Positions 7,881-15,760 of a stretch of 64,000 nucleotides of DNA are shown piece by piece (the first letter of the stretch is position 1; every line of letters starts with the position of its first letter). Source of the DNA: Schaedlerella arabinosiphila (GTDB taxonomy: Bacteria; Bacillota; Clostridia; Lachnospirales; Lachnospiraceae); NCBI RefSeq assembly GCF_003885045.1, contig NZ_RHJS01000002.1, positions 2,604,001 to 2,668,000 of the forward strand, in the 5' to 3' direction. The translations under genes and the position numbers were made by a program. The notes beneath the pieces were generated by a model that was not told where the DNA came from, searched no databases, and worked only from the letters and a program-made list of their open reading frames with translations.

Positions 7881-9437
7881 CTACAATTTCTCAATTACAC
7901 ACTGATGTTCCTTACTGTGGGTATCATAACTGATTCCCACAGCAAGAATATTTTTGACATTTTCTTTCTTCAGTTTTTCATAATACTCTTTATTCCGAAT
8001 CTGTGCAATAGCAGACTCTGGTGTATCATCAGCCTTTAATTCAAGAATAAGCCCTGCGAGATTTCTCCGAATTGGGTGAAAGATAAAATCCGCAAAACCT
8101 TTTCCGCTCTTTTCTTCCCGCTCCATTCTATATTTATTGCGGGCAGAAAGATAAGCCAGCGTCACCACACAGGACAAGCTGTTTTCATCATTGTATTTCA
8201 GAATAGGAAGCTCGCTGTTATGGATATTGTGAAGATATGCTGCGACAGCGTCTCCATTCATATCCAAAGTGGCATTCAAAATTTCTCCGGAATTGTGGAC
8301 AAGTTCTGCCACATACCCGAAGTCCTCATCCTCCAGTGACGCTTCAAATTCCAGCATCAGTTCTTTATTTGGTATGCATAAGCTTCCATCATGATAGGAT
8401 AGCAGGCCATAGATGATCATTGCGGAGTAAATTTCTTTTTTGTTATCCGGTTTTTCCTGTCCGGCTGAAAATTCTTTTTCAATCTCAATTCTGACAGGGA
8501 TGCTATTTACCATTTTCACCACGTCATCCCGCACTTCACCGATATTATATTTCAGGAAAAATAACACTTCATCCATCTTACCGGTCCGTGTCCAGTAGCT
8601 TTGACATACCGCATCCTCCAATGCACATACGACAGACCTTGGATTGTACAGCTGAACCCCGCTTCTTGTCTGATAACCGTTGTACCAGTCCCTGATCTCG
8701 TCCATCGTCAATGCGGACTGCTTATCACATAGCGCTTTTACCTCATCTTCCGTAAACCCAAAATATTCCTCAAAAAAGGGGTCTTTGAGCATGGTATATT
8801 CTTTAAACATATTCAGCGCAGAACCCGTACTGTATTTTTTAATGGGAAGAACCCCTGTCATATAGGCAAGCGCCACATAGGGCCGGTCTTTGAGCAGATT
8901 CCTCAAAAATTCCAGGAAGTCGCTGTGATGTTCCGGAAACAGTTCATGACTGAATATATAATCCCATTCGTCAATGATAAAAATAAATTGATCCTTTGTA
9001 GCGGTCAGCAGATCTGATATATTGCGGAATTGCTTTTCTTTCAGTTCGGGATAAGCCGCTTTTATATCCTCCGTTATGGATGCCTTTATGAGACCGATAT
9101 AGTCTTCATAAGTGTTTCCGGCATCTGGCAGATCATTTAGGCACAGATAGATTACATTATATTGATTTAAATGCGCAGCATATGATTCACTTTTACTGAT
9201 CTTCAAATCCCCGAAAAGTGATTCTGAATGATATGATCTTCCATAATATGCCCCAAGCATGTTCGCGATCGAAGTCTTCCCGAAGCGGCGGGGTTTTGTG
9301 ATACAGATATACCGGTTCATGGTATTGATCCTTGCATTCATTATCTCAATCATACCGCTCTTATCCACATAATATTTGTCATGAGCGAGTATATGAAACA
9401 TTCTGTTTGCGGAATCCGTATTTAAACATACTGCCAT
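7881..9437 (-). CDS. AAA-ATPase-like / PDDEXK_9 protein, full length
   Basis: The 518-residue protein carries Walker A PRRFGKT at residues 49-55, Walker B FIFIIDEWD at 151-159 and a C-terminal nuclease-like motif: D450 in GKGFADF, then E466 and K468 in LELK, followed by a helix with AIAQIRNKEYYEKL. This is the standard AAA-ATPase_like plus PDDEXK_9 layout. AAGGAGG precedes the ATG. It is a homolog of the truncated gene at 1-1476; the sequences from IIDEWD through ENSLSSVLSIAYL-type segments align throughout. No function has been established for the family. It lies between the AlbA gene and paralog P3 in what looks like an accessory island. Confidence 0.87.
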   Translation of the reverse strand: MAVCLNTDSANRMFHILAHDKYYVDKSGMIEIMNARINTMNRYICITKPRRFGKTSIANMLGAYYGRSYHSESLFGDLKISKSESYAAHLNQYNVIYLCLNDLPDAGNTYEDYIGLIKASITEDIKAAYPELKEKQFRNISDLLTATKDQFIFIIDEWDYIFSHELFPEHHSDFLEFLRNLLKDRPYVALAYMTGVLPIKKYSTGSALNMFKEYTMLKDPFFEEYFGFTEDEVKALCDKQSALTMDEIRDWYNGYQTRSGVQLYNPRSVVCALEDAVCQSYWTRTGKMDEVLFFLKYNIGEVRDDVVKMVNSIPVRIEIEKEFSAGQEKPDNKKEIYSAMIIYGLLSYHDGSLCIPNKELMLEFEASLEDEDFGYVAELVHNSGEILNATLDMNGDAVAAYLHNIHNSELPILKYNDENSLSCVVTLAYLSARNKYRMEREEKSGKGFADFIFHPIRRNLAGLILELKADDTPESAIAQIRNKEYYEKLKKENVKNILAVGISYDTHSKEHQCVIEKL

Positions 9438-9813
9438 TGCCGTCCTCCTTGTGCCAGATTCAGTGGTAAACCAATGTCCTTTTTTTCATTCTATCATGGT
9501 GCTGCAGGGATTTCCAGTATCTTTTGGAACTTGACTTGAACAAATTGAGTTTTTGCTACTGTTCACACGATCCGTTTCGACCGAGGAACATGATATTGCG
9601 CCTTCTTCTTTTCAAGAATATAAGTATAAATCAGAAAGTTTGTATTCCGGCTTTTATACGGAAAAAACAACAGCCCTCTCCTACCACAAAACGATAACAG
9701 AAAAAGGCTGTTAAAAAATTTTTATTTAATTCAAAAGCTATTTTTTTATCATAATTACAGCAATGTATCCTATAAAAACATTAGTATTTATAAGCAAAAA
9801 AATACAATTAGTA
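9438..9813. other. Intergenic region upstream of P3
   Basis: No gene is visible. It holds one terminator-like hairpin (9669-9712) and AT-rich sequence. No convincing promoter or Shine-Dalgarno site for P3 is present. Confidence 0.5.
9669..9712 (-). terminator. Orphan terminator-like hairpin
   Basis: AACAGCC and GGCTGTT form a 7-bp stem around a 30-base loop. On the minus strand it is followed by GTTTTTT. No minus-strand gene ends here, so it may be a relic of an earlier arrangement. Confidence 0.45.
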
Positions 9814-9871
9814 ATGGAAATTTACACCTGAAAAAGCCTCTAAAAGAAAAAAGAAGATTGTTGCAGTCGCT

Positions 9872-10627
9872 TTGACAGCAGCAATGTGCTTAGGATTAAG
9901 CATGACAGCTTTTGCAGCTAAAGGAGGATGGACTAAGAATGACCTTTGGAGTCCTGATGTGTTGAAAGAGCAGGGACCTGGCGGCCCAGGAGGATTGGGA
10001 TGGGTTCCAGCAACTGACGCAGATGGCAATATTTTATATTGGACAGACTCAGAAGGCAATAAGCATTATTCTTATATCAATGAGTTTGTTGATGCAAGAG
10101 ATGCTAAGGGTCATAAAGTAGATATCTCTTGGAGAGAGCTTAGTGCTAAGACATTAAAGTCTATTGATGAAGAAGGAAAAGTTGCTGAAATTTTCAAGAA
10201 GAATGGCTATAATGTACCTGATGATACAGATTTTATCCCGATTATGAATGGTAATATTACATTCGATGAAGGTGTACCGGCAGGTGGCGGCACATTAACA
10301 TTCCAGATGGCAGATTTAGGTGTTAACTCTGAAGGTGTTCAGGCTGGCGATACTATTTATGTTATGCAGGAAACAGCTCCGGGATCTGGTGTATGGGAAG
10401 TTTATGCAGCTAAAGTAGGTCAGAATCTTGATATCGTAGTTACGCTTCCGCGTAATGGATCAATCGTTCTTGTTAAGACTTTATCTGATGGTACTGTTAT
10501 TTCTTTAGATCAGACAACTGGTGAAGTTATTGATCGTAAGCCTGCAGATAATGTAGCTAACAATAATGCAAAAGGTACTTCCACAAATGCAAGTGGAGCA
10601 ACTTCTCCGAAGACAGGTGAATTTTAA
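9872..10627 (+). CDS. SPKTGEF-terminal protein paralog P3, start region frameshifted
   Basis: P3 is almost identical to P2 from TDADGNILYW to the end and terminates in SPKTGEF. Its signal-peptide coding region is intact in sequence, but the ATG equivalent to P1's start (9814) is 58 bases from the TTG at 9872 instead of 60. Comparison with P1 shows a 2-base loss just after the ATG. The coding frame has a TAA at 9812-9814, overlapping that ATG. No Shine-Dalgarno site precedes either codon. The listed start is therefore only the first possible in-frame codon, and the gene may be silent. Variable segment: WTKNDLWSPDVLKEQGP and a Gly-rich stretch. Confidence 0.65.
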   Translation: MTAAMCLGLSMTAFAAKGGWTKNDLWSPDVLKEQGPGGPGGLGWVPATDADGNILYWTDSEGNKHYSYINEFVDARDAKGHKVDISWRELSAKTLKSIDEEGKVAEIFKKNGYNVPDDTDFIPIMNGNITFDEGVPAGGGTLTFQMADLGVNSEGVQAGDTIYVMQETAPGSGVWEVYAAKVGQNLDIVVTLPRNGSIVLVKTLSDGTVISLDQTTGEVIDRKPADNVANNNAKGTSTNASGATSPKTGEF

Positions 10628-10722
10628 TTCATCCATAGGATAAGTTAAAGAAATTAGAAACACTCAAATTTATAAAATAATGTAATTTCATAATATACGT
10701 TATTTTGTGTGATAGGTAGTTT
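10628..10722 (+). repeat. Conserved 3' element of paralog P3
   Basis: This is the same block as after P1, including the AAAATAATGTA/TACGTTATTTT stem and GTGTGATAGGTAG, with one base lost in the loop. Confidence 0.75.
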
Positions 10723-10723
10723 T

Positions 10724-10758
10724 AGAGCCGTCTTTCTGGTAGTCAGGAAGGCGGTTCT
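10724..10758 (+). terminator. Rho-independent terminator of P3
   Basis: The stem sequence is identical to the P1 terminator (AGAGCCG...GGCGGTTCT) and is followed by TCTTTTTT. Confidence 0.8.
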
Positions 10759-10839
10759 TCTTTTTTCATGCTTATAATCAGGTGATCATTATAAGTATCA
10801 AATAAGTATCACATGATTATTGATTCAAATAACTACCTG

Positions 10840-10873
10840 AAAAGCCCTAGAAATGGCGAATTTAAAGGCTTTT
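10840..10873 (+). terminator. Second terminator-like hairpin after P3
   Basis: AAAAGCC pairs with GGCTTTT around a 20-base loop, followed by TCT. It may back up the first terminator or act on both strands. Confidence 0.4.
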
Positions 10874-10914
10874 TCTATGCGTAAGTCCCATCACCGCTAA
10901 CTGTTTTTCAAAAG

Positions 10915-10938
10915 AGGAGGGCGAATTTCCGCCCTCCT
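10915..10938 (-). terminator. Terminator of the transglutaminase-domain gene
   Basis: A 9-bp GC-rich stem (AGGAGGGCG with CGCCCTCCT) with a 6-base loop lies 17 bases after the stop codon and is followed on the minus strand by CTTTTG. Confidence 0.7.
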
Positions 10939-10954
10939 GTAATGGCATTAAAGC

Positions 10955-12802
10955 CTAATTTCTTTTCTGACGAACAACGTAGATACTCCCAACGGTACCC
11001 AGTGCTAAAAGCATAAGTACCATATAGAACATAATCGCATTGTGGTCACCTGTCTTAGGTGATGCGTTTGATGCCTGTGTACTTGATGTAGTTCCAGTGC
11101 CGTTGGAGGAGACATTGTTATTATCGGTATTTCCTGTGTTGTTTCCATTGTTTACACCCGTATTAACACCGCCATTTACCGCTCCACTGTTTGCATCGTC
11201 TGTAGAGGAACTTCCGCTGTTGTTCCTATCTGAGCTGACCGAACCAGATCCACTGGGAGTTAAGTTCTCATCAGTCCAATTAGGATCCATATCAGTATCT
11301 GGATTTGGATTTGAATCAGGGTTCATCCAATCAGGATTTAAATCATCACCAGGTAATGGTTTTCCATTCCAATCAGGATCTTTGTCCGGGCCCGGGCCCG
11401 GATCCGGGTTCGGAGTTGGAGTCGGATTCGGTTTTGGTGTTTCCGGTTTTGTGGTTGGAGGTGTGTTAGACAGTTTTAAAATAGAACTGTCTTTACCATA
11501 TAATTTTAAAGTGTCGTCGTCATATTTGTAGAAAATAGTGTTTCCATTCGGAAGTTTAAATGTATATCCTTCTTCAACACTGCCGCTTGTCGGTATTGCC
11601 AGGAACAACGGTGTTGATCCGTTATTATATTCCGGGTCACCGGCAGAGCCTGCATCAGAATTTGTAACATCTACCAGATAACTCTTTCCATCAATTACGA
11701 CAATATTCCACATATGTCCGCCAGCACCAATTCCACCGCTCATGGTTCCTGTTACCGTATAGCATTTTGTGTTTGACGGTAAATTTGACTTATCGCAAAG
11801 ATACTGGAATGCTTTGGAATATCCTTCACATACAACTTCTGTATCCGCATTCTTATCAAATACATACAATGGCTGCCATGCATTCAGATCGAGAGTCGGA
11901 TCTTTTGCATTTGCGTTATACTTATCTCTTTCAGCATGATTATAGGAGGTTAAATTGCAGATCTCTTCCTGATATGCTTTTAACATATCTTTTATATCCT
12001 TATTTTCATTGTCCTGTACAATAACATCCACATTTTTCTTTGATTCTGTAGCAGCTATAACTTTGTCCCTGTTCACCCTTGTAGGATCATTCTTATCCTT
12101 ATATTCATCAGCAATAGCAAATGTAAATGTTATAGATCCATCTCCATTGCTACTAATGCCAAAAGCATTAGTAGCTTCTTGATCATTCCAGAATAAGTCA
12201 TATGGGCAGTCCCTCAATACTGTCTGATAGACCAACTTAAACAACTCATCATCTAAATCTCCTAGATCTTTTATATCCAATTCCTTTAGATCTATGGTAA
12301 TAGCTGCTGTTCCGATGTTATTTGTTATTTCTTCTATTATTTTCTTGGAAATACGTTGTTCCAGGCTATCTGCTTCTAATACATCCTCAACAATTGACAA
12401 TAACGCAATTCCAGCATTTGCATTTTCTGGTATCTCCAGATCTACTATTTCATCATTTGCCTGCTTAGGATCTTCAATCTCGTTGATTTCACTTTCATCC
12501 AAATCAATCTCTGGCTCATCAATCTGATTCCAGGGTGCTCTATCCGAATCATTGTCGCTGGCTACGGTATTACCTCCTGTAGAGAATACCGGCTTTTGAT
12601 CAGATTCTGTAACATTCTGTTCATCATTGGAATTATTCCATCCGGCAACCCCCTCGGAAGTAACAGTGGGATTAAATGCATCATCCTGCTTCACATCTGC
12701 AGCCAACACAGACATACCAGAAAGATTCATTCCGCTGCTAAACAAAGCAAGAGATAACGCTAATGCCACCCCCTCCCTAATCATACCTTTCCTTTTTCCC
12801 AT
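10955..12802 (-). CDS. Secreted transglutaminase-domain protein with SPKTG wall anchor
   Basis: The 615-residue protein has a signal peptide (cleavage near AA35), an acidic linker, and a transglutaminase/protease-like core with the triad C325 (VCEGYSKA), H363 (GHMWN) and D378 (LVDVTNSD). A Pro/Asp/Asn-rich spacer follows from about 440, then a complete sorting signal: SPKTGD, a hydrophobic helix (FYMVLMLLALG) and RQKRN. C. difficile SrtB is known to use SPKTG-type motifs, so the class B sortase at 13833 is the obvious partner. Whether the core makes isopeptide bonds or acts as a peptidase is open. It has its own candidate promoter (12853-12881) and terminator. Confidence 0.88.
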   Translation of the reverse strand: MGKRKGMIREGVALALSLALFSSGMNLSGMSVLAADVKQDDAFNPTVTSEGVAGWNNSNDEQNVTESDQKPVFSTGGNTVASDNDSDRAPWNQIDEPEIDLDESEINEIEDPKQANDEIVDLEIPENANAGIALLSIVEDVLEADSLEQRISKKIIEEITNNIGTAAITIDLKELDIKDLGDLDDELFKLVYQTVLRDCPYDLFWNDQEATNAFGISSNGDGSITFTFAIADEYKDKNDPTRVNRDKVIAATESKKNVDVIVQDNENKDIKDMLKAYQEEICNLTSYNHAERDKYNANAKDPTLDLNAWQPLYVFDKNADTEVVCEGYSKAFQYLCDKSNLPSNTKCYTVTGTMSGGIGAGGHMWNIVVIDGKSYLVDVTNSDAGSAGDPEYNNGSTPLFLAIPTSGSVEEGYTFKLPNGNTIFYKYDDDTLKLYGKDSSILKLSNTPPTTKPETPKPNPTPTPNPDPGPGPDKDPDWNGKPLPGDDLNPDWMNPDSNPNPDTDMDPNWTDENLTPSGSGSVSSDRNNSGSSSTDDANSGAVNGGVNTGVNNGNNTGNTDNNNVSSNGTGTTSSTQASNASPKTGDHNAIMFYMVLMLLALGTVGSIYVVRQKRN

Positions 12803-12852
12803 AGTTTTCCTGCCCCTTTCTAAAAGTAATTATTCCCGTCAATATTCAGAAC

Positions 12853-12881
12853 TATATATTTTGTCCTTTACATATTGACAA
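12853..12881 (-). promoter_or_regulatory. Candidate promoter of the transglutaminase-domain gene
   Basis: TTGTCA and TATATA are separated by 17 bases on the minus strand. The -35 box touches the base of the P4 terminator stem. Confidence 0.5.
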
Positions 12882-12916
12882 GAATCACTTTTCTAAACAA
12901 CAGAAAAGTGATTCTT
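12880..12916 (-). terminator. Terminator hairpin of P4
   Basis: A perfect 15-bp stem (AAGAATCACTTTTCT and its complement) with a 7-base loop. It sits where P1-P3 have their terminators but with a different stem sequence. Confidence 0.65.
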
Positions 12917-12918
12917 AA

Positions 12919-13016
12919 CATTCCTATCACACAAAATAACGTATATTATTGATATTACATTATTTTATAAAATTAACATGTTTCTTAATAACTGCTTATC
13001 CTTTTACAAGTATGTC
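12919..13016 (-). repeat. Conserved 3' element of paralog P4
   Basis: This is the fourth copy of the block, with the 11-bp stem and GTGTGATAGG preserved. The stretch 12926-12941 (ATCACACAAAATAACG on the plus strand) has an inverted near-copy upstream of P4 at 13792-13807. Confidence 0.75.
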
Positions 13017-13769
13017 TTAAAACTCACCTGTCTTCGGAGAAGTTCCAGCAGATGTGGAAGCATTTGTTGATGTGCCGGTTGATCCGCTAGGATTTGTATT
13101 TGTATTTCCAGTATTGTTTCCGCCCGGTACACGGTCAACTACATTGCCTGTTGTCTTGTCTACTGTGATAACATCACCATTAGACATAACCTTAACGAGA
13201 ACAAGAGAACCATTTCTTGAGACATTTACTGCGATATCATAATTCTCACCTACTTTAGCCGCATATACTTCCCATACGCCTGAACCAGGTTTTGTTTCCT
13301 GCATCAGATAAACTGTATCGCCAGGTTCGATTCCCTCAGAATCAACACCCAGAGAATTTAATGCGAAAGTAACAACACCGCCGCCTGCAGGTACACCGTC
13401 TTCAAATGTAATGCTTCCATCTAACAACGGGATAAAATCCATCTTATCTGTTACATCGTAACCATTCTTTTCGAAGATCTCTTTTACCTTCTTCTCACTG
13501 CTGATAGACTCAAGAGCACCTTTGCTCAGCTCTTTCCAGGTAATATCTACAACATGGCCTTCCTGATCCATAGCTCTTGTGTACATAGCCATGTTGCTTG
13601 CGAACTGTCCCTGATGGCTGGTAGGTCCAACGGATTTCAGATAATCAGGACTCCAAAGAGCATCGTTACTCCATGGTTCACCCTCTCTTGCTGCAAAAGT
13701 TGTCATGCTTAATCCTAAGCACATTGCTGCAGCTAACGCAACTGCAACAATCTTCTTTAATTTAATCAT
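13017..13769 (-). CDS. Secreted SPKTGEF-terminal protein, paralog P4 (sortase-linked copy)
   Basis: This 250-residue protein has an intact signal peptide (MIKLKKIVAVALAAAMCLGL... AFA-A), a variable region starting PWSNDALWSPDYL, the conserved domain with VDITW, TDKMDFIPLL, VPAGGG and PGSGVWEVYA, and a GNTNT-rich tail ending in SPKTGEF. It is the most diverged of the four but the only one with a strong Shine-Dalgarno site (AGGAGGA) at correct spacing. It lies 63 bases downstream of the class B sortase in the same direction, so it is probably expressed with sortase and LCP. The missing membrane anchor after SPKTG is shared with P1-P3. Function unknown; probably exported and possibly a sortase substrate. 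Confidence 0.8.
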   Translation of the reverse strand: MIKLKKIVAVALAAAMCLGLSMTTFAAREGEPWSNDALWSPDYLKSVGPTSHQGQFASNMAMYTRAMDQEGHVVDITWKELSKGALESISSEKKVKEIFEKNGYDVTDKMDFIPLLDGSITFEDGVPAGGGVVTFALNSLGVDSEGIEPGDTVYLMQETKPGSGVWEVYAAKVGENYDIAVNVSRNGSLVLVKVMSNGDVITVDKTTGNVVDRVPGGNNTGNTNTNPSGSTGTSTNASTSAGTSPKTGEF

Positions 13770-13791
13770 TTTACTGTTTCCTCCTGAACTT

Positions 13792-13807
13792 CATTATTTT
13801 GTGTGAT
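13792..13807. repeat. Inverted near-copy of the 3' element core, upstream of P4
   Basis: CATTATTTTGTGTGAT here is the inverse of ATCACACAAAATAACG at 12926-12941 with one difference. The two copies bracket P4 exactly. No such copy precedes P1, P2 or P3. Confidence 0.6.
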
Positions 13808-13832
13808 TATATATTAAAACCCTAAAAGAGTT

Positions 13833-14609
13833 TTAATACCATTCTTCATCGACCAACACGGCATTTACAAGCCAACGCTGATCCGGATACTCATCAATGC
13901 AGGTAGATAATGTGATGATTTTCTGTCCAAAAGAAACATCTATACTCTCATCCACATTTCCTTCCATGCATGCCTTCAATTCTGAAATGTACTTGTTAAA
14001 ATCTTCATCATATGTAAAAGCATAATTGCCCATCAGGTAGCGGTCATCAAATGCTACCGCTGCAAAAATCTGATATTTCTTTCTTCCTCCCGGAAGCTGG
14101 ATATAAATATCTCTGTTCTCATCGAAGAACTCTTTATCTTTATACTTCTTCAATTCACTGAACATTGTTCCATCATGTAAAGTATGTCCATAAATCACCG
14201 TAACCGGATCTGTAAAACCTGTTGTATTATACTTTTCAGTATAAATAGATCCCGGCAATCCTGTCTGTCCATCCATTGTCCGATTCAGATAATAATCATC
14301 TGCTTCTTCTGCATTCTGCAAAATCGGATAATCTATATTTGTTCCAGGAATCCTGATCCAAGCATATACATCTTCGTTAGTTGCCTGAAGTCCTTCAAAA
14401 TCTACCTTTGTATCATAAGGATCATCTGCTTCTTTAACATTTTTCTCCTTAGCCTCGTCATACGCTTTACCGGCAGTTTCCGCATATTCCTGCGTCGAAT
14501 TTGAACTATTCTTGCCCTTATTGCCATTAAAAGCTAAGAAGCCGCCGACCCCTCCAACAACAAGCAACGCTGCAACGCCGATTATAATCAGCAACTTTTT
14601 ATTATTCAT
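13833..14609 (-). CDS. srtB: Class B sortase
   Basis: The 258-residue protein has an N-terminal membrane anchor (about residues 6-27) and a sortase catalytic domain from about residue 70. The catalytic residues are visible: H142 in VIYGHTLHDGTMF, C237 in ITLSTC and R245 in DQRWLVNA. The VYAWIRIPGTNIDYPIL opening and the size are typical of class B. It would act outside the membrane, joining SPKTG-type substrates to the wall. Likely substrates are the transglutaminase-domain protein (10955-12802) and perhaps P4. It follows the LCP gene by 29 bases, probably in one operon from the promoter at 15969-15997. Confidence 0.92.
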   Translation of the reverse strand: MNNKKLLIIIGVAALLVVGGVGGFLAFNGNKGKNSSNSTQEYAETAGKAYDEAKEKNVKEADDPYDTKVDFEGLQATNEDVYAWIRIPGTNIDYPILQNAEEADDYYLNRTMDGQTGLPGSIYTEKYNTTGFTDPVTVIYGHTLHDGTMFSELKKYKDKEFFDENRDIYIQLPGGRKKYQIFAAVAFDDRYLMGNYAFTYDEDFNKYISELKACMEGNVDESIDVSFGQKIITLSTCIDEYPDQRWLVNAVLVDEEWY

Positions 14610-14638
14610 CCTCTAGTTTCCTCACTTTCTTTTGCAAT

Positions 14639-15760
14639 CTATTTTTTTGCCTTATCTACTTCTTCATAGAAAGTGCTTATGATCATTTCTTTCATTGCAT
14701 TCGCATCGACATGAAATTCCACAAATTCTTCTCCCAAAGCACTTTCACCCGGCAACATCTCTATAATATCTTCTGAAAGAGACATCTCCAGAAGTTCCGG
14801 CACAAGATATGTGATATCTGCTATCGAAATATTGGTACTCATATTTTCCTGCAGGCTCTGAAATATTGTAACTGGTAATGTCATATCTTCAGCAACAACT
14901 GTTTTTGCTTTTTCCAGGAAAGCCAAAGCATATTGCTTCTGACGTTGTGTTCTCAACACAGTTGTGTCTACCAAATGCTTATTCCGCTTTCTCACATATT
15001 GAAGAGCAAGTTCTCCTTCCAGATGTACCTCGTTCCCGACAACAAACTCCGGTATCTCAGACGAAAAATCCTCCTGAACCACGAGATCCACACCGCCTAT
15101 TGCATCATTCACTATCGGCAATGCTGTGAAATTAATTGCACAATACTTTTGGATCGGCACATTATATAACAACTTTGAAACCGTCTCCATGGTTAACTCA
15201 CCGCTTTGCTCAGCACGTGTTCCATATGCATATTGATAGCAAAGCTGCATTCTTTCTTTCTCGGTCACCTCACCGGTCTCAGATGTCATTGTTACATCTG
15301 TCATAGTGTCACGTGGAATCGCAATTATCTTTAATGTATCTTTCTTTGTATCAATGCTGACGAGCAATATTGCGTCACACATTCCCAAGATTTGACGACG
15401 GTCTATTTTCTTTTCCATCGCCTCGCCTTTGTCAATTCCAAGACACAAAATATTAATTACATCTTCCCGGTACTGATACTCTTTTCCATTATATGTAATG
15501 CGATTCTCACTTGCTTCCGCTTTCAGGCTTTTTTCTCCAACAGTGCGAAAACCAAAATATAAACCAACACCACATACCAAGAGTACACACAATGTCGCAG
15601 CAACACCTATAAGTACCTTCTGCCAAGTCGGCAATCTTTTCTTTCTTCTTCTCTTCTTTCTTTTTTTCTTTACAGGGGCGGGTTCTTCATCGTACAAATC
15701 TTCTATTGATAAAACCTCTATATCATCTTCAAATTTTTTTAAGTTTTTTATATCATTCAT
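14639..15760 (-). CDS. LytR-CpsA-Psr (LCP) family wall-glycan ligase
   Basis: The 373-residue protein has a cytoplasmic lysine-rich head (KKKRKKRRRKKR), one transmembrane helix (about residues 49-71) and an LCP domain starting at INILCLGIDKGE, with the conserved DAILLVSID and IAIPRDT segments. LCP proteins transfer polyprenyl-linked glycopolymers to peptidoglycan. The ATG at 15760 is chosen because GAGAAAGAG lies just upstream; longer versions of the frame lack a site. It leads an operon with the sortase and P4. A second LCP protein lies at 51648-53162, suggesting separate ligases for different glycans or locations. Confidence 0.87.
   Translation of the reverse strand: MNDIKNLKKFEDDIEVLSIEDLYDEEPAPVKKKRKKRRRKKRLPTWQKVLIGVAATLCVLLVCGVGLYFGFRTVGEKSLKAEASENRITYNGKEYQYREDVINILCLGIDKGEAMEKKIDRRQILGMCDAILLVSIDTKKDTLKIIAIPRDTMTDVTMTSETGEVTEKERMQLCYQYAYGTRAEQSGELTMETVSKLLYNVPIQKYCAINFTALPIVNDAIGGVDLVVQEDFSSEIPEFVVGNEVHLEGELALQYVRKRNKHLVDTTVLRTQRQKQYALAFLEKAKTVVAEDMTLPVTIFQSLQENMSTNISIADITYLVPELLEMSLSEDIIEMLPGESALGEEFVEFHVDANAMKEMIISTFYEEVDKAKK

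Noticed and set aside
5306-10627. Frameshifts in P2 and P3 as sequencing errors
   Set aside because: The two differ in size (8 and 2 bases shorter than P1) and lie outside homopolymer runs, so simple base-calling error is unlikely, though not excluded.
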